Shown piece after piece: positions 45,034 through 54,469 of a stretch of 64,000 nucleotides of DNA. The stretch is from NCBI GenBank assembly GCA_003169695.1, contig PNAS01000021.1:49130-113129 (forward strand), read 5' to 3'. Every line of letters starts with the position of its first letter. The stretch's first letter is position 1. The translations under genes were made by a program, and so were the position numbers. This DNA comes from Spartobacteria bacterium. GTDB lineage: Bacteria > Verrucomicrobiota > Verrucomicrobiia > Chthoniobacterales > UBA10450. The notes under the pieces are model-generated. The model made no database searches. It saw only the letters and a list, made by a program, of their open reading frames with translations, and was not told the origin of the DNA.

Positions 45034-45573
45034 ATGAGCACAAACCCCAAACCCAAGCTAATCGATTTCGAGTTGCTTCCGCCGGAATCGAAGGCGGAGG
45101 GAGGCGCACAGGCTGTGCCTCGCATCATCGCTCTGCTCATGGACGATTTATTTCGAGTGCCGGGGACGAGCAGGCGTTTCGGCCTCAATCCTGTACTCGA
45201 CCTGATTCCCGCAATCGGCGATGCCTCTGCCGCCGTCGTCTCAGCGATCACGCTATTTGTCGCCGCGCGTAACCGTGTTCCGAAAGTGGTGATCACACGA
45301 ATGGGCCTAAACATTTTGATCAACGCCCTGATCGGAATTATCCCCGGCGTCGGCGAGGTGTTCGCCTTCTGGTTCCGCCCCAGCCACCGCAACTATGAGT
45401 TGCTAAAGAAGCACACGCCGTCGGCGAGCGGCAGCGCAAGCACTTCGACAAGAAACGATACTGTTTTCGTATTTGCGATAATAGCGGTCGTTTTATTTAT
45501 CTTCACCGTGTGCGTGGTTGCGGGCCTGTACGTGTCCCTGCTCCTCGTGCGCGAGCTTTCTGGGCATCGCTAA
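45034..45573 (+). CDS. DUF4112-type membrane protein
   Basis: 179 residues. The DUF4112 pattern is clear: IIALLMDDLFRVPGTSRRFG, GLNPVLDLIPAIGDASAAVV, RNRVPKVVITRMGLNILINA and IGIIPGVGEVFAFWFRPSHR. Two membrane-embedded hairpins and one C-terminal transmembrane helix (VFAIIAVVLFIFTVCVVAGL) are predicted. The family is widespread and functionally uncharacterised. It stands alone on the plus strand, facing the FTR1 gene. Confidence 0.85.
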   Translation: MSTNPKPKLIDFELLPPESKAEGGAQAVPRIIALLMDDLFRVPGTSRRFGLNPVLDLIPAIGDASAAVVSAITLFVAARNRVPKVVITRMGLNILINALIGIIPGVGEVFAFWFRPSHRNYELLKKHTPSASGSASTSTRNDTVFVFAIIAVVLFIFTVCVVAGLYVSLLLVRELSGHR

Positions 45574-45714
45574 CGACGCAATGCGCGCGGCGGTCGGATT
45601 GCACGTCCCCTCTTCGAATTGCCTTCGTTGCCGGTGTCCGCTTTTCACCACGGGCAAAAACTGGACACCTCATTTTGGATGGACAATATGCCAAGCGAGA
45701 ATTTCCGTCTCGAA

Positions 45715-46740
45715 TCAGGGAGCCGTTTTAAGCCGCCGCCCTATTGGAGCACCAGGCTCCGGCGCTGTTTTTTCACAGGCCACGCGGCGAACGTGCCGCG
45801 CGGCATAATAAGAACCGACCACCACAATTGCGGCGAATCCCTGCGCGATCACTGTCTCGTAGGTCGGGAAAACCGCAAACCACATTCCCATCCACGCAGG
45901 GAGCGTGTCGACCAGCCAAGGAATGTCCGTGCGCGTAATCCAGTGCGCCAATTGCATTTCCTGCACTTGCTCGCCCACCATGACCAACAAGACTACGCCG
46001 AGCAGAACGCCGGTCGTGATCAGCATTTTTCGATAAGGCAGACGTTGTTGCAGAACAAACGTCAGCATCGCGACGATCCCGGAAAGTAGAAGACCCAGAA
46101 GCGCACCTTTCAAAACCACGCCGCCGCCCAGACGCAGATTGTAGCTTTGCAGGAAAAGCACCACTTCGAACCCTTCTCGATATAAGGAGGTGAACCCGAG
46201 CAAAACGAGGCCCCACCATAGACGCGAGCGTGCGTTTCCTTTCTTACCCACCTCATCCAAGAGCGATTTTCGCCGCCGATTGTGTGCGCGAATCCAGCCA
46301 CCCCAATAAATTTTGTGGAAAAACCAATTCATGATCACCAGCAGCACCACCACCGCGAGCAATCCGGTCGCCGCTTGCAAATCGAGTGCGGGCATATTGT
46401 CGCTGAGCGAGCCGACGATCCGCACCGCGATTAACCACGTGATCAAGGTTGCCCCAAAGGCGACGCCCGCGCCCCCGGCCACGGGACGGCGATGCACTTG
46501 CTTCGCGCCGGTCATGCTCGCCGTTATCGCGGCCAGCACGAGAATGCACTCTAGGCCTTCCCGGAAAACAAGCACACCGATGTCGAGAAACGCGACTGCC
46601 GGGCTCGTATTGGGCCGCAGCGGATCGGGCGCGCCCTGTTCCGTCGCACCTTGCCAGACAAGGATCGCGACGACCGCGAACGCCGCTACGCAAAGGCTGG
46701 CGGCCAGAACCAACGGCGTGCGTCGTGCCGTTCTAGTCAT
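45715..46740 (-). CDS. FTR1-family iron permease
   Basis: 341 residues with about seven membrane helices. Both REGLE-type iron-binding motifs are present: LVFREGLECILVLAAITA and SLYREGFEVVLFLQSY. The FTR1/EfeU family imports ferric or oxidised ferrous iron across the inner membrane. No EfeO or EfeB partner is visible next to it, so its iron supply route is unclear. The C-terminal tail is short and basic. Confidence 0.9.
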   Translation of the reverse strand: MTRTARRTPLVLAASLCVAAFAVVAILVWQGATEQGAPDPLRPNTSPAVAFLDIGVLVFREGLECILVLAAITASMTGAKQVHRRPVAGGAGVAFGATLITWLIAVRIVGSLSDNMPALDLQAATGLLAVVVLLVIMNWFFHKIYWGGWIRAHNRRRKSLLDEVGKKGNARSRLWWGLVLLGFTSLYREGFEVVLFLQSYNLRLGGGVVLKGALLGLLLSGIVAMLTFVLQQRLPYRKMLITTGVLLGVVLLVMVGEQVQEMQLAHWITRTDIPWLVDTLPAWMGMWFAVFPTYETVIAQGFAAIVVVGSYYAARHVRRVACEKTAPEPGAPIGRRLKTAP

Positions 46741-46968
46741 ATTTCAGCAATGTTCCGGACTTACCCGATTCGGATCGTGTCTCGCGCTCGCCGCGAATTC
46801 CCTTACTGCCATAAATTACCACGTCAGTGAAAACGTCGCTGCCGTTCGCTTGCGTTTTTTTAGCGGTGGCTTGCGCGCAGTTTCCATATACTCAGAAGGG
46901 CCGGGCGGTCGGTTTCAAGCCCGGAACTCGACGGATCGCAATAGATGCCAGCAGAATTCTAGTCTACA

Positions 46969-47896
46969 TCAGCTGCCCTCCGCCTGTTTTGCGACGTAGT
47001 TGATGAAAATTTCCACTAGGTGTGCGGCAAGTTCGTTCGTATTACAAAGTCGTTCGTCTTCGCCCCAAACTACCTGACCGGCGCGGAATGTGGGTTTGAA
47101 GACGAGTTCATCGAAGAACTGTTCATCGCTGTGCGGTTGATCGAATGCGCCAAATCGCCGCCTAAAAACTTTTGCCTCTAATGTCGTACCTACGACGGAG
47201 TTCAAGTAGAAGTCGCGCACTCCTAAGCCGAGATACATTCCGTATCCCGTGCTCGCGTAGAAGATGTGGCGCATGGGTTTGGAGAAGGCGAATCTGAGCG
47301 CCTCAGACGCGCTTGCTCCCTCGGTAAGTATCCTCTCGATTTCTGCGAAGAGAGCCTCAACGCTCTCGCCCACCAGCCGAGCGCCCTCCTCTGAATAAGC
47401 TAATTTCTCGGCCTCCTTACGCTGTGCTAACGTCTGCGCCAAAGCTTTCACTTTGCTGCTCGCGGAGCTTGCATTTAGCTCGTCTTTTCTCTGTGAGACG
47501 GTGACGGCCAGAGCGATTTCATCTACAACCTTCTGGAGACCTTCCGAAGCAGAAACAGCAAGTTTATTGGCGAGGATAGGTGAATAGCTTCTGACATCAG
47601 CTTCAGTCACGTCTTTCCATACCGGCAGAATGAGTTTTCGAGTCTTTGTCTCGAGCGCAAACAAGCCACCTAGCTCGTTCTCGGCCCACTTTTTCTTTCG
47701 AAAGAAAGCTTTGCTCAGTACAACGACGCCGAAATCGGAGGTGGTGAGTCCTTCTGTGATCTTCTGGAGTAGATTGTCGCCAAGCGTCAGCTGAAAGTCG
47801 TCATACCAGACATCGAAATGCTCGCGCAATTTTCGCGCAAGCGGTGCGACGAAATCGCTTTTTATCCTCGGAAACGTGGCAAATGAACAGGCGCAT
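46969..47896 (-). CDS. TIR-domain protein, frameshifted near its N-terminus
   Basis: The body reads DFVAPLARKLREHFDVWYDD, FQLTLGDNLLQKITEGLTTS, DFGVVVLSKAFFRKKKWAEN-EL, a TIR domain with the NADase-type Glu before the EL turn. In this frame the first strand is garbled. Removing one base from the A5 run (T5 on the plus strand, 47859-47863) joins an ATG at 47896 and the expected MRLFICHVSEDK to SDFVAPLA. So the gene probably starts at 47896 and carries a one-base indel, either a sequencing error, a phase switch or decay. The C-terminal 180 residues are unrecognised. TIR proteins often act as NAD-cleaving defence effectors. Confidence 0.8.
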
Positions 47897-48074
47897 CTCT
47901 TTCGCACTATATCGCACAATTCAGCACGGGTTAAATTGGACAACGCGCTGCCATGATCTTGTCTGCGCTTGTCGCTGACCCCAATCGGTGTCGGAGGCTG
48001 CACGGTTCTCTTGCGTTTTGATGCTTGCGCCTCTATTTCATCATTGTAATTCGTTTTTCGCGAAGGAGAAAAGA

Positions 48075-49994
48075 ATGGCGAGGACGTTGACTTTGATACT
48101 CGTATTTGGTGTGATTGTTCTTGTGTCGCTCCGACGACTCGACGCGCAAACAGCCAATCTTACCGACGCCGTTCAGCCGCTATCGCAGCCGGGGGCAGAT
48201 AGCGGCATTCAGCACATCATTTGGGTTTGGTTCGAGAATAGGGAATACACGGCCATTACGGCGGCGACCGCGCCGTATTTTACGAGCTTTGCCGCAGCCA
48301 ACGTCAATCTGACGAATTTCTACGGGGTTTCGCATCCTTCCGAGCCCAATTACCTCGACGCTTTCTCCGGCTCAAATCAAGGCGTGACGGACGACGGTGA
48401 CTACACATTTCCGGCTTCGACCGACAATCTCGCCAAGCAGCTGGCCGCCGCTGGAAAATCATGGCGCGTCTATGCTCAGGACTATCCCAACCCTTGCTTT
48501 GACGGCGACTCAAGCACGGGCGGCGTCGACGGCCCGGGGCTGGCTGGGGAGTACGCCCGAAAACACAATCCGGCGATCAGTTTTGAAAGCGTTCGGCTCG
48601 ATCCGATCCAGTGCGCATACATTCAGCGGCTCGCGAATTTTGATCCGACCGTCAACTTTGCCATGGTAGTCCCCAATCTAACCAACGATATGCACGACGG
48701 TACGACCGCTGAGGGCGACGCTTTTCTTCAGGCGTTCGTGCCGTTGGTAACCGCCAGCCCGGACTGGGATCATACGCTTCTTATCGTTACCTTCGATGAG
48801 GGAACTACCGATGCCGGTGGTGGCGGACATGTCTATACCGCTGCCGCCGCAACATGGCTGGCTCACGCAGATGTCGCTACGACGTACAATCACTTCAGTG
48901 TCCTGCGGACAATCGAGGAGGTATATGGGCTACCTTTCCTCGGAAATGCCGCGACCGCGACGACGATGACCGAACTCCTGCCGCCAACGTCAACCCCGAC
49001 GCCAACGCCGACATCTTCACCAACTCCAACAGCTACCGCTACGGCCACACCTACACCCACACCAACGCCCACGCCGACACCAACGCCGACACCAACGCCA
49101 ACGCCGACACCAACGCCAACGCCAACGCCAACGCCAACGCCAACGCCAACGCCGACACCTATACCAACGCCCACACCAACACCAACCGCAAGTCCGACAC
49201 CAGCAGCGCAGGCCACCAACCTTTCGACTCGTATGCGAGTTCAGACCGGTGATAATGTTGGCATCGGCGGCTTCATCATCACAGGAACCGCTCCGAAACA
49301 TGTGCTCCTCCGGGCCATTGGACCTTCGCTGGCACAATTCGGTGTCCCAGATGTGCTCGCTGACCCGGTGCTGGAGCTGCACGGTCCGGGCGCATTTGTC
49401 ACGATCACGGACGACAACTGGAGAGACGACCCCATGCAGGAGGCTTTGATCATAGCCGACGGCATCCCGCCGAGTAATGATCTCGAATCAGCGATTGATG
49501 CCACGTTGGTTCCCGGAGCCTACACGGCAGTCGTCAGGGGCAAGAATGACACCTCGGGTGTCGCCTTGGTTGAGGTTTACGATCTCAGTCCGGCAGTTCC
49601 CGCAAAGCTGGCCGATATTAGCACGCGGGCCTTTGTCAGCACGGGTGACAACATCGTGATCGCGGGCTTCACGCTGGGCAGCAACAGCGGCGATGACAGG
49701 ATTGTGGCACGTGGTATCGGCCCCAGCCTCACTGCGGCGGGAGTACCTAATGCGCTGGCCGATCCAACGCTGGAGCTGCGCGACAGTAATGGAGCTCTCC
49801 TGTTCGCGAATAACAACTGGCAGGATGATCCGGCTCAAGCGGCGGAACTGACTGCTGCGGGTCTCGCGCCGACAAATCAATTGGAGTCTGGTATAGCCGC
49901 GACGCTACCGCCGGGCCTTTACACCGCGCTGCTTGCGGGATTGAACAACGGCACTGGCATCGGCGTGGTTGAAGTTTACGACCTCGGCCCATAG
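48075..49994 (+). CDS. Secreted phosphoesterase (acid phosphatase/phospholipase C family) with Thr-Pro linker and two GPSL domains
   Basis: 639 residues from ATG 48075, preceded by AAGGAG. Signal peptide ([20 protein letters not shown]), then a phosphoesterase domain (residues about 40-305) of the AcpA/PLC type: [69 protein letters not shown]. Next comes a Thr-Pro repeat (about 306-375), then two copies of the GPSL...DPTLELRD...NW domain that ends many verrucomicrobial exported proteins and may serve in surface sorting. It probably releases phosphate from organic substrates outside the cell. Confidence 0.9.
   Translation: MARTLTLILVFGVIVLVSLRRLDAQTANLTDAVQPLSQPGADSGIQHIIWVWFENREYTAITAATAPYFTSFAAANVNLTNFYGVSHPSEPNYLDAFSGSNQGVTDDGDYTFPASTDNLAKQLAAAGKSWRVYAQDYPNPCFDGDSSTGGVDGPGLAGEYARKHNPAISFESVRLDPIQCAYIQRLANFDPTVNFAMVVPNLTNDMHDGTTAEGDAFLQAFVPLVTASPDWDHTLLIVTFDEGTTDAGGGGHVYTAAAATWLAHADVATTYNHFSVLRTIEEVYGLPFLGNAATATTMTELLPPTSTPTPTPTSSPTPTATATATPTPTPTPTPTPTPTPTPTPTPTPTPTPTPTPTPTPTPIPTPTPTPTASPTPAAQATNLSTRMRVQTGDNVGIGGFIITGTAPKHVLLRAIGPSLAQFGVPDVLADPVLELHGPGAFVTITDDNWRDDPMQEALIIADGIPPSNDLESAIDATLVPGAYTAVVRGKNDTSGVALVEVYDLSPAVPAKLADISTRAFVSTGDNIVIAGFTLGSNSGDDRIVARGIGPSLTAAGVPNALADPTLELRDSNGALLFANNNWQDDPAQAAELTAAGLAPTNQLESGIAATLPPGLYTALLAGLNNGTGIGVVEVYDLGP
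48990..49200 (+). repeat. Tandem ACNCCN (Thr-Pro) repeats inside the phosphoesterase gene
   Basis: About 210 bp of imperfect 6-bp units (ACGCCA/ACACCA/ACGCCG) encoding Thr-Pro pairs. Prone to slippage, so linker length may vary between strains. The antisense reading gives an artificial Val-Gly repeat. Confidence 0.85.
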
Positions 49995-50119
49995 CGAAAC
50001 GGGCTTTTGACGCTGACGCAGGGTTACCTCCTCTTGGGCGGGAACGCGCGGAGTCTTCGCTAAGATTCTGGGACGAATTCAGCAAAATCGCGCGATTTTA
50101 GCGGCTAGGGTGCGAGCCA

Positions 50120-50704
50120 TCAAGGCAACACGATTCTCCGGTCGGAAGTGTGCTCCACAAGGTACGCCGCAGGATCAAAAAACATGTCCACCCAAATACC
50201 CATGAAAGAGTATCTGCTGTCCACAGAGTACCAGCATCGATAAACCCCATTGCCTCTTTGAAAGTGGAAAAGTGCCTTACGGATTTCGTCAAAACTGGAA
50301 TCGTTTAGCTTGAATTGATCTAACTGAGCCAGGCGAAAAGTTAATTCACGCCGGTCAATTTCAGGATGCAGTCGCGCCAAGAATCCTTTCGTCATGCGCG
50401 TTAAAACGCGATCAATTGGCGCATGCTTGATCTCAATCTCGACCGCATCTTTTACGCCTTCGGGGGTGATCAGGCCGATCCTCTTTAAGGAAGCCCCCAT
50501 GGCGTCCACTGACTGGCGCAATCGTCGCTTTCTGATTGTCGATCCGACAGCTTTTTCCTTCCATGTCTGTTTGCCGAGCGCGTTAGTGTTATAGTATCCG
50601 GTAACCGCCAAGCGAAGATATTCATCATCTTCGTGAGCCCCGTGGTTACACGCATAACAGCAGGGAACTGTAATTAAGTCGGATGGCCGTGGCGGAAGAA
50701 ACAA
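50120..50704 (-). CDS. HNH-like/zinc-ribbon protein, start unclear
   Basis: 194 residues from the first Met, but the same frame continues upstream to about 50849 without ATG and reads naturally (DFYEGKRHLRAVNHPRRSKN, VILCGKKAAETREGRLTRDR, LPPKNLF). The pattern ILCG ... LPPKNLF ... ITVPCCYACNHG resembles an HNH-type endonuclease zinc knuckle, with the second Cys pair intact and the first reduced. The rest (DDEYLRLAVTGYYNTNALGK) matches hypothetical proteins near HNH genes. It may be 5'-truncated by a change near 50850. Confidence 0.6.
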   Translation of the reverse strand: MFLPPRPSDLITVPCCYACNHGAHEDDEYLRLAVTGYYNTNALGKQTWKEKAVGSTIRKRRLRQSVDAMGASLKRIGLITPEGVKDAVEIEIKHAPIDRVLTRMTKGFLARLHPEIDRRELTFRLAQLDQFKLNDSSFDEIRKALFHFQRGNGVYRCWYSVDSRYSFMGIWVDMFFDPAAYLVEHTSDRRIVLP

Positions 50705-51224
50705 GTTCTTCGGGGGCAGGCGATCGCGCGTTAACCGACCTTCCCGTGTCTCAGCTGCCTTTTTCCCACACAGAATAACATTCTTGCTCCGTCTTGGGTG
50801 ATTTACGGCTCGAAGATGTCGTTTTCCCTCGTAAAAATCCTAGTGATCAGCCCATGAAAAACTCTGCCTAGGTACGTGGCCACCACCATTCGGGTACGTC
50901 GTCCCAAATCACCTCTGTACGGGCTCGAAAGTGCACAAGATTTCGCAGATTCCGTCGACAGCACGTATACCTTGAGAAGCTTAACCCTCCATCGCCTACA
51001 AACCTACCCGCGCAATCGACGCTGCCAATCATGCCACGCACCCGCCCGCGGCGCCGCGATTTCGGGTCATCGGCCTATAAAGCTAACCCATTCCGTTTTT
51101 TCACCGGCGCCGTGGCCCACCGCCAGGCGCTCATCAGTTCATCAAATAGGGATAGCCCATTTCATTACGCCGACACTTGGGGAAATGTCGGACACCACCA
51201 CATCAGAGTCGGCATGCCCGCAGT

Positions 51225-51414
51225 ATGATCGTCATGGTCCTGGCTGGTCCAAAATCTTTTCGAAGGACGTTCACCGGATTGCTTGTCTGGTGCGGTTGAG
51301 AGCGAATTTACGAAGGAAAATCGGACAGGACATGCCGAAACTTCAGCGGTAAGATACGAGCGAATCAGCGAGCGGCCAGGGTGGCGAAATTGGCAGACGC
51401 GCCAGACTTAGGAT
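51225..51414 (+). repeat. Right border repeat: tRNA-Leu upstream region plus tRNA 5' half (attR-like)
   Basis: Matches 7395-7604 with scattered substitutions and one gap near the left edge. Unlike the left copy it runs on into a complete tRNA. The matching segment ends in the anticodon arm, marking the likely recombination site. Confidence 0.8.
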
Positions 51415-51456
51415 CTGGTGGAGCAATCCTTAGGGGTTCGAGTCCCCTCCCTGGTA
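51375..51456 (+). tRNA. tRNA-Leu (anticodon UAG)
   Basis: The cloverleaf folds fully: acceptor GCCAGGG with CCCTGGT, the D-arm GGCGAAATTGGCAGACGC, anticodon stem CCAGA/TCTGG with loop CTTAGGA (anticodon TAG at 51409-51411), a long class II variable arm and the T-arm GGGGTTCGAGTCCCC. Position 1-72 is a G-U pair. CCA is not encoded. The 5' half is duplicated at 7565-7604, so this gene is the presumed island attachment site. Confidence 0.95.
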
Positions 51457-51501
51457 CTTTGCGGTCGCGGCAGCAAACGCGCCCGCGAGCCTGAAGGCGG
51501 A

Positions 51502-52083
51502 TCAAGGCTGGCCGCAATACTTGAAGAGCAACATTTCCGCGGTCGCATCGCTGCCAAAGTAAAAGCGAATGGCGCCGTCGCGTCCGATGTAGTTTCTCAA
51601 TACGCTGCAGCTTGCGCGCCGGCTGTGCACTTGGTGAATGCCCGGGTGATTTCGGAAGAAAAACTCACCCCACGCCTCGATGAAGATGGCACGCCTGGTT
51701 TTTTCAGCGAGCAGGGCCTCCAGCGCGGGCCGTTCGTAATGGACGTAGGTTACCGGTCCCGCCGCCTCGATCTCGCTATAATCCAGACCTCGACACGCCA
51801 GCACTCCCGGCGCGGGCAACTCTCTCCACGCTGAGTCTACAACGCCGACTCGCACCCGCGGATCGAAACCAGCCGCGGCGTTCTGCCTCGAATGGGTGCT
51901 AAGTGCTATGCGCAAGGATTCGCCGTGGCCCATTCCGACCGTGATCCAGAAGTGATCGATGTTACTCGCGACTTTGTCGGTTTCCGCGGCAAAGGCGATC
52001 GGTACTCCCGCCACGCGTACGAACTCTCCCTGTGTCCACCCAGGCTGCGGATGCTTACTGCGCTGGCGGTGTCGATGTGGCAA
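51502..52083 (-). CDS. Hypothetical protein next to the tRNA
   Basis: 193 residues; the first Met may not be the true start. The body looks coding: VAGVPIAFAAETDKVASNID, HFWITVGMGHGESLRIALST, AGPVTYVHYERPALEALLAE, KTRRAIFIEAWGEFFFRNHP. No family recognised, although the pattern of a metal- or phosphate-binding alpha/beta protein is possible. It ends about 45 bp from the 3' end of tRNA-Leu in opposite orientation. Confidence 0.55.
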   Translation of the reverse strand: MPHRHRQRSKHPQPGWTQGEFVRVAGVPIAFAAETDKVASNIDHFWITVGMGHGESLRIALSTHSRQNAAAGFDPRVRVGVVDSAWRELPAPGVLACRGLDYSEIEAAGPVTYVHYERPALEALLAEKTRRAIFIEAWGEFFFRNHPGIHQVHSRRASCSVLRNYIGRDGAIRFYFGSDATAEMLLFKYCGQP

Positions 52084-52300
52084 TCGGAAATCGAGTATGT
52101 CCTGCCCCAGTCGTCTGTCGAGCGGAGAGAGTCAGGCACGGCTGGCGGAACGTCGTTCGCTGTGCCAAGGCCACGGAGGGCGAGGGGACCTCTCAATTGC
52201 AAATTGCGGTTGTTCGAAGCAAGGACGCAATCAACTCCGGTTGCGAGGTCCCTCGGCGCGTCGCCGCGGCGACCTCGGGTTGATACGCTCTTCCCTATAT

Positions 52301-53881
52301 TCAACGCTCGACGAAGGCGCCGTTGCCTTCATCGATGTAGGTGGTCTCGCCTACTCGAGAAATGCGCAAATGCTGGCGCCATTGGCCGGAAGGAAATCTG
52401 CGTACGACCTCCAACGTTTCGGTAACGGCTCGAGGCGGCGCCAAATCACCGATCATTGCTTCAGATAAAACGCGCCCGTCGAATTTATGCGGCGACTCCA
52501 ATCCGAGAAGGTGCAGGACGGTGGGAGCGAGATCGATGTTGCCGCTCGGGAGATCGGTCAGCATCGCGCGACGAAAGCCGGGACCAGCCGCGACCAAGGT
52601 ATTGTGCACGTCAAATTCGCTCAGGCTGGCATGGCTGCCTTTACCAGTGCCGCGGGTGGCATCGGTTATGATCTGACCGGGGATACCGTAGCGATTCGGC
52701 TTCGGATTCCAGCGCAATGCGACCATTACGTCCGGCGCATCGGCCGTATCCGCGTGGACGGATTCCAACGGGAAGGCGCCTTCGAGTTTTTCACGCGCAA
52801 AAATCACCCCGGCAAAATCGGAATGCTGGAGCCATTCAACCAGCCGGGATGCGACAGCGCGATCGTGCTCGATGACGTAGAACAGAATCGTGCCGCCATT
52901 TCCGACGACCATGACCTGTCCGGCTTTCGGCGCCTGTTCGAAGGCGGCGACTGCGTCGAACCCGGCGGCGCGTAACTCGCCCGGGAAATCGATGCCGCGC
53001 TCAATCGTGGAGAAGCCGTGATCGGAAACGACGAGGACATCCGTGGTCTCGCGCGCATTCTTCTTCGAGAGTGCATCGAGAACGTCGGCGAGATTGCGGT
53101 CTGAACTTCGGATGGCGGCCATGGAAGGTTCGGCGCCGGGTGAATATTCGTGCTGGGTAAGATCGGGATCGCTCAGCCAAAGAAGCGAATACGCAGGCAA
53201 ACCGCCGCGCCATAAAATGTCGGTCAGCGCGCGTGTGGCATAGGCGTTGCGCTGGTCGCCGGTGTTGGCTGGCTCGGTAAGAAAAGGGCCGAGAAGTCGC
53301 AGCGCTTCTTCACGCACGCTCTGAGGCATCGGCGCGGCGGCGAATTTGGTGACGGAATCGTTTGATGCCGCGGTTGTCCATTCGGCATGACGTTCCTGAA
53401 GAAAGGCGACCGACTTGGTGCCAGCGATCGCGGTGCGCCGGCCCGCGGTGCGCACGATTTCGGCGATGGTTGGCAATGCGAGATATTTTCCGCCGCTGGT
53501 TTCGTCTCCTTTCTTGATGACTTCCGGCTCGCCGTTTTCAAACGCTCTTTGTAGATCGATCCGTGAACGGTACTCGCGGTTTGCGAGCAAACCGGTGCGG
53601 TTCGGATAGACACCCGTCGCGAGCGCGGCGCCGTTGACGTCGGTGGCGGTCGGGTAAGCCGAATGATGATGGCGAAAGGTTACGCCTTCCCCCGCGAGCT
53701 TCCAAAGCGTGGGAGTGTTGCGCTCGGTGACGAAATCAGGACGCATGCCGTCCCAGACGACTACGACGACGTGGCGATCGTTTTTTTTGGCTGCGTCCGA
53801 TTCTGAAAAACCAACCGCAGGCAGCAAGCAGACAAGCAGCGCGATCAGGCGCATGAGCGAAGGGGACGATCTCAATTCCAT
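52301..53881 (-). CDS. Exported alkaline-phosphatase-superfamily enzyme (type I phosphodiesterase/NPP-like)
   Basis: 526 residues with a signal peptide (MRLIALLVCLLPAVGFS, which may start at the second Met, 53854). The metal and nucleophile motifs are present: VVVVVWDGMRPDFV, then SAYPTATDVNGAALATGVYP (Thr nucleophile region), SDPDLTQHEYSP, LVVSDHGFS and GSHASLSEFDVHNTL. NPP-like enzymes hydrolyse nucleotide pyrophosphates and phosphodiesters in the periplasm. Downstream of it on the same strand lies the tRNA-adjacent gene; upstream is SixA, transcribed in the same direction. Confidence 0.9.
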   Translation of the reverse strand: MELRSSPSLMRLIALLVCLLPAVGFSESDAAKKNDRHVVVVVWDGMRPDFVTERNTPTLWKLAGEGVTFRHHHSAYPTATDVNGAALATGVYPNRTGLLANREYRSRIDLQRAFENGEPEVIKKGDETSGGKYLALPTIAEIVRTAGRRTAIAGTKSVAFLQERHAEWTTAASNDSVTKFAAAPMPQSVREEALRLLGPFLTEPANTGDQRNAYATRALTDILWRGGLPAYSLLWLSDPDLTQHEYSPGAEPSMAAIRSSDRNLADVLDALSKKNARETTDVLVVSDHGFSTIERGIDFPGELRAAGFDAVAAFEQAPKAGQVMVVGNGGTILFYVIEHDRAVASRLVEWLQHSDFAGVIFAREKLEGAFPLESVHADTADAPDVMVALRWNPKPNRYGIPGQIITDATRGTGKGSHASLSEFDVHNTLVAAGPGFRRAMLTDLPSGNIDLAPTVLHLLGLESPHKFDGRVLSEAMIGDLAPPRAVTETLEVVRRFPSGQWRQHLRISRVGETTYIDEGNGAFVER

Positions 53882-53920
53882 GGAGGAGAGGGGAAGAGAG
53901 ACATGTGTTAGCTTTTTGAA

Positions 53921-54379
53921 TTATTCCTTCGCGAATTTTGGCGGGACGAGCCAGCGCAACACGCCTTTCATCGGCCCGGTCTCAAGTTCGATGAGCGCTA
54001 CGCCGGCCTTGGACATTTTTGTGTGCCCTCCCGTGAGTTGAAAAATCGTGCGGGTGAAATCCGGCTCGTGTCCAACGACCATGAGGCTCTTGCCGGAAAA
54101 GGTCTTAAGGAGTTTACCGAGTCGCGCGGCATCGAAGCCGGGACGCAGTAGCGGTTCTGCGTGGACTTTTGCGTTTAAATGTTTGCCGGCAATCTCGGCG
54201 GTCTGGCTGGCGCGCGGCAGCGGACTGGTGAGAATGACGGGCGTGATTTCCAGTCGTGATAAGAGCTTCGCCACGGCAGCGACTTCTTTCTTTCCTTCTT
54301 CTGTCAGCGGGCGCTCTTCGTCTGGCCGATCCCAGTTGGGCCAATCCGCTTTTCCGTGACGGAGGAGATACAGCTTCAT
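53921..54379 (-). CDS. sixA: SixA-type phosphohistidine phosphatase
   Basis: 152 residues from ATG 54379; the frame is open upstream but the RHG motif must be near the start. MKLYLLRHGKADWPNWDRPD carries the catalytic RHG, DEERPLTEEGKKEVAAVAKL the second motif, then ILTSPLPRASQTAEIAGKHL and MVVGHEPDFTRTIFQLTGG with the last His. SixA removes phosphate from histidine phosphotransfer domains. It is divergent from PPK2, the two sharing a 90-bp promoter region. Confidence 0.88.
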   Translation of the reverse strand: MKLYLLRHGKADWPNWDRPDEERPLTEEGKKEVAAVAKLLSRLEITPVILTSPLPRASQTAEIAGKHLNAKVHAEPLLRPGFDAARLGKLLKTFSGKSLMVVGHEPDFTRTIFQLTGGHTKMSKAGVALIELETGPMKGVLRWLVPPKFAKE

Positions 54380-54469
54380 GGTGTCAAGGTGACGTTTTCG
54401 ATCAGGCGATGCAATGCTTGGGGCAAGCAGATTGCGAGTTAACGAAACCGCCTCTAGCATGAACTTGCT

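Noticed and set aside
48990..49200. Possible CRISPR or minisatellite
   Set aside because: Units are 6 bp, in frame and code for Thr-Pro; there are no spacers.
48890..49219. Minus-strand frame with long Val-Gly repeat
   Set aside because: It is the antisense of the Thr-Pro codons in the secreted phosphoesterase and has no independent support.
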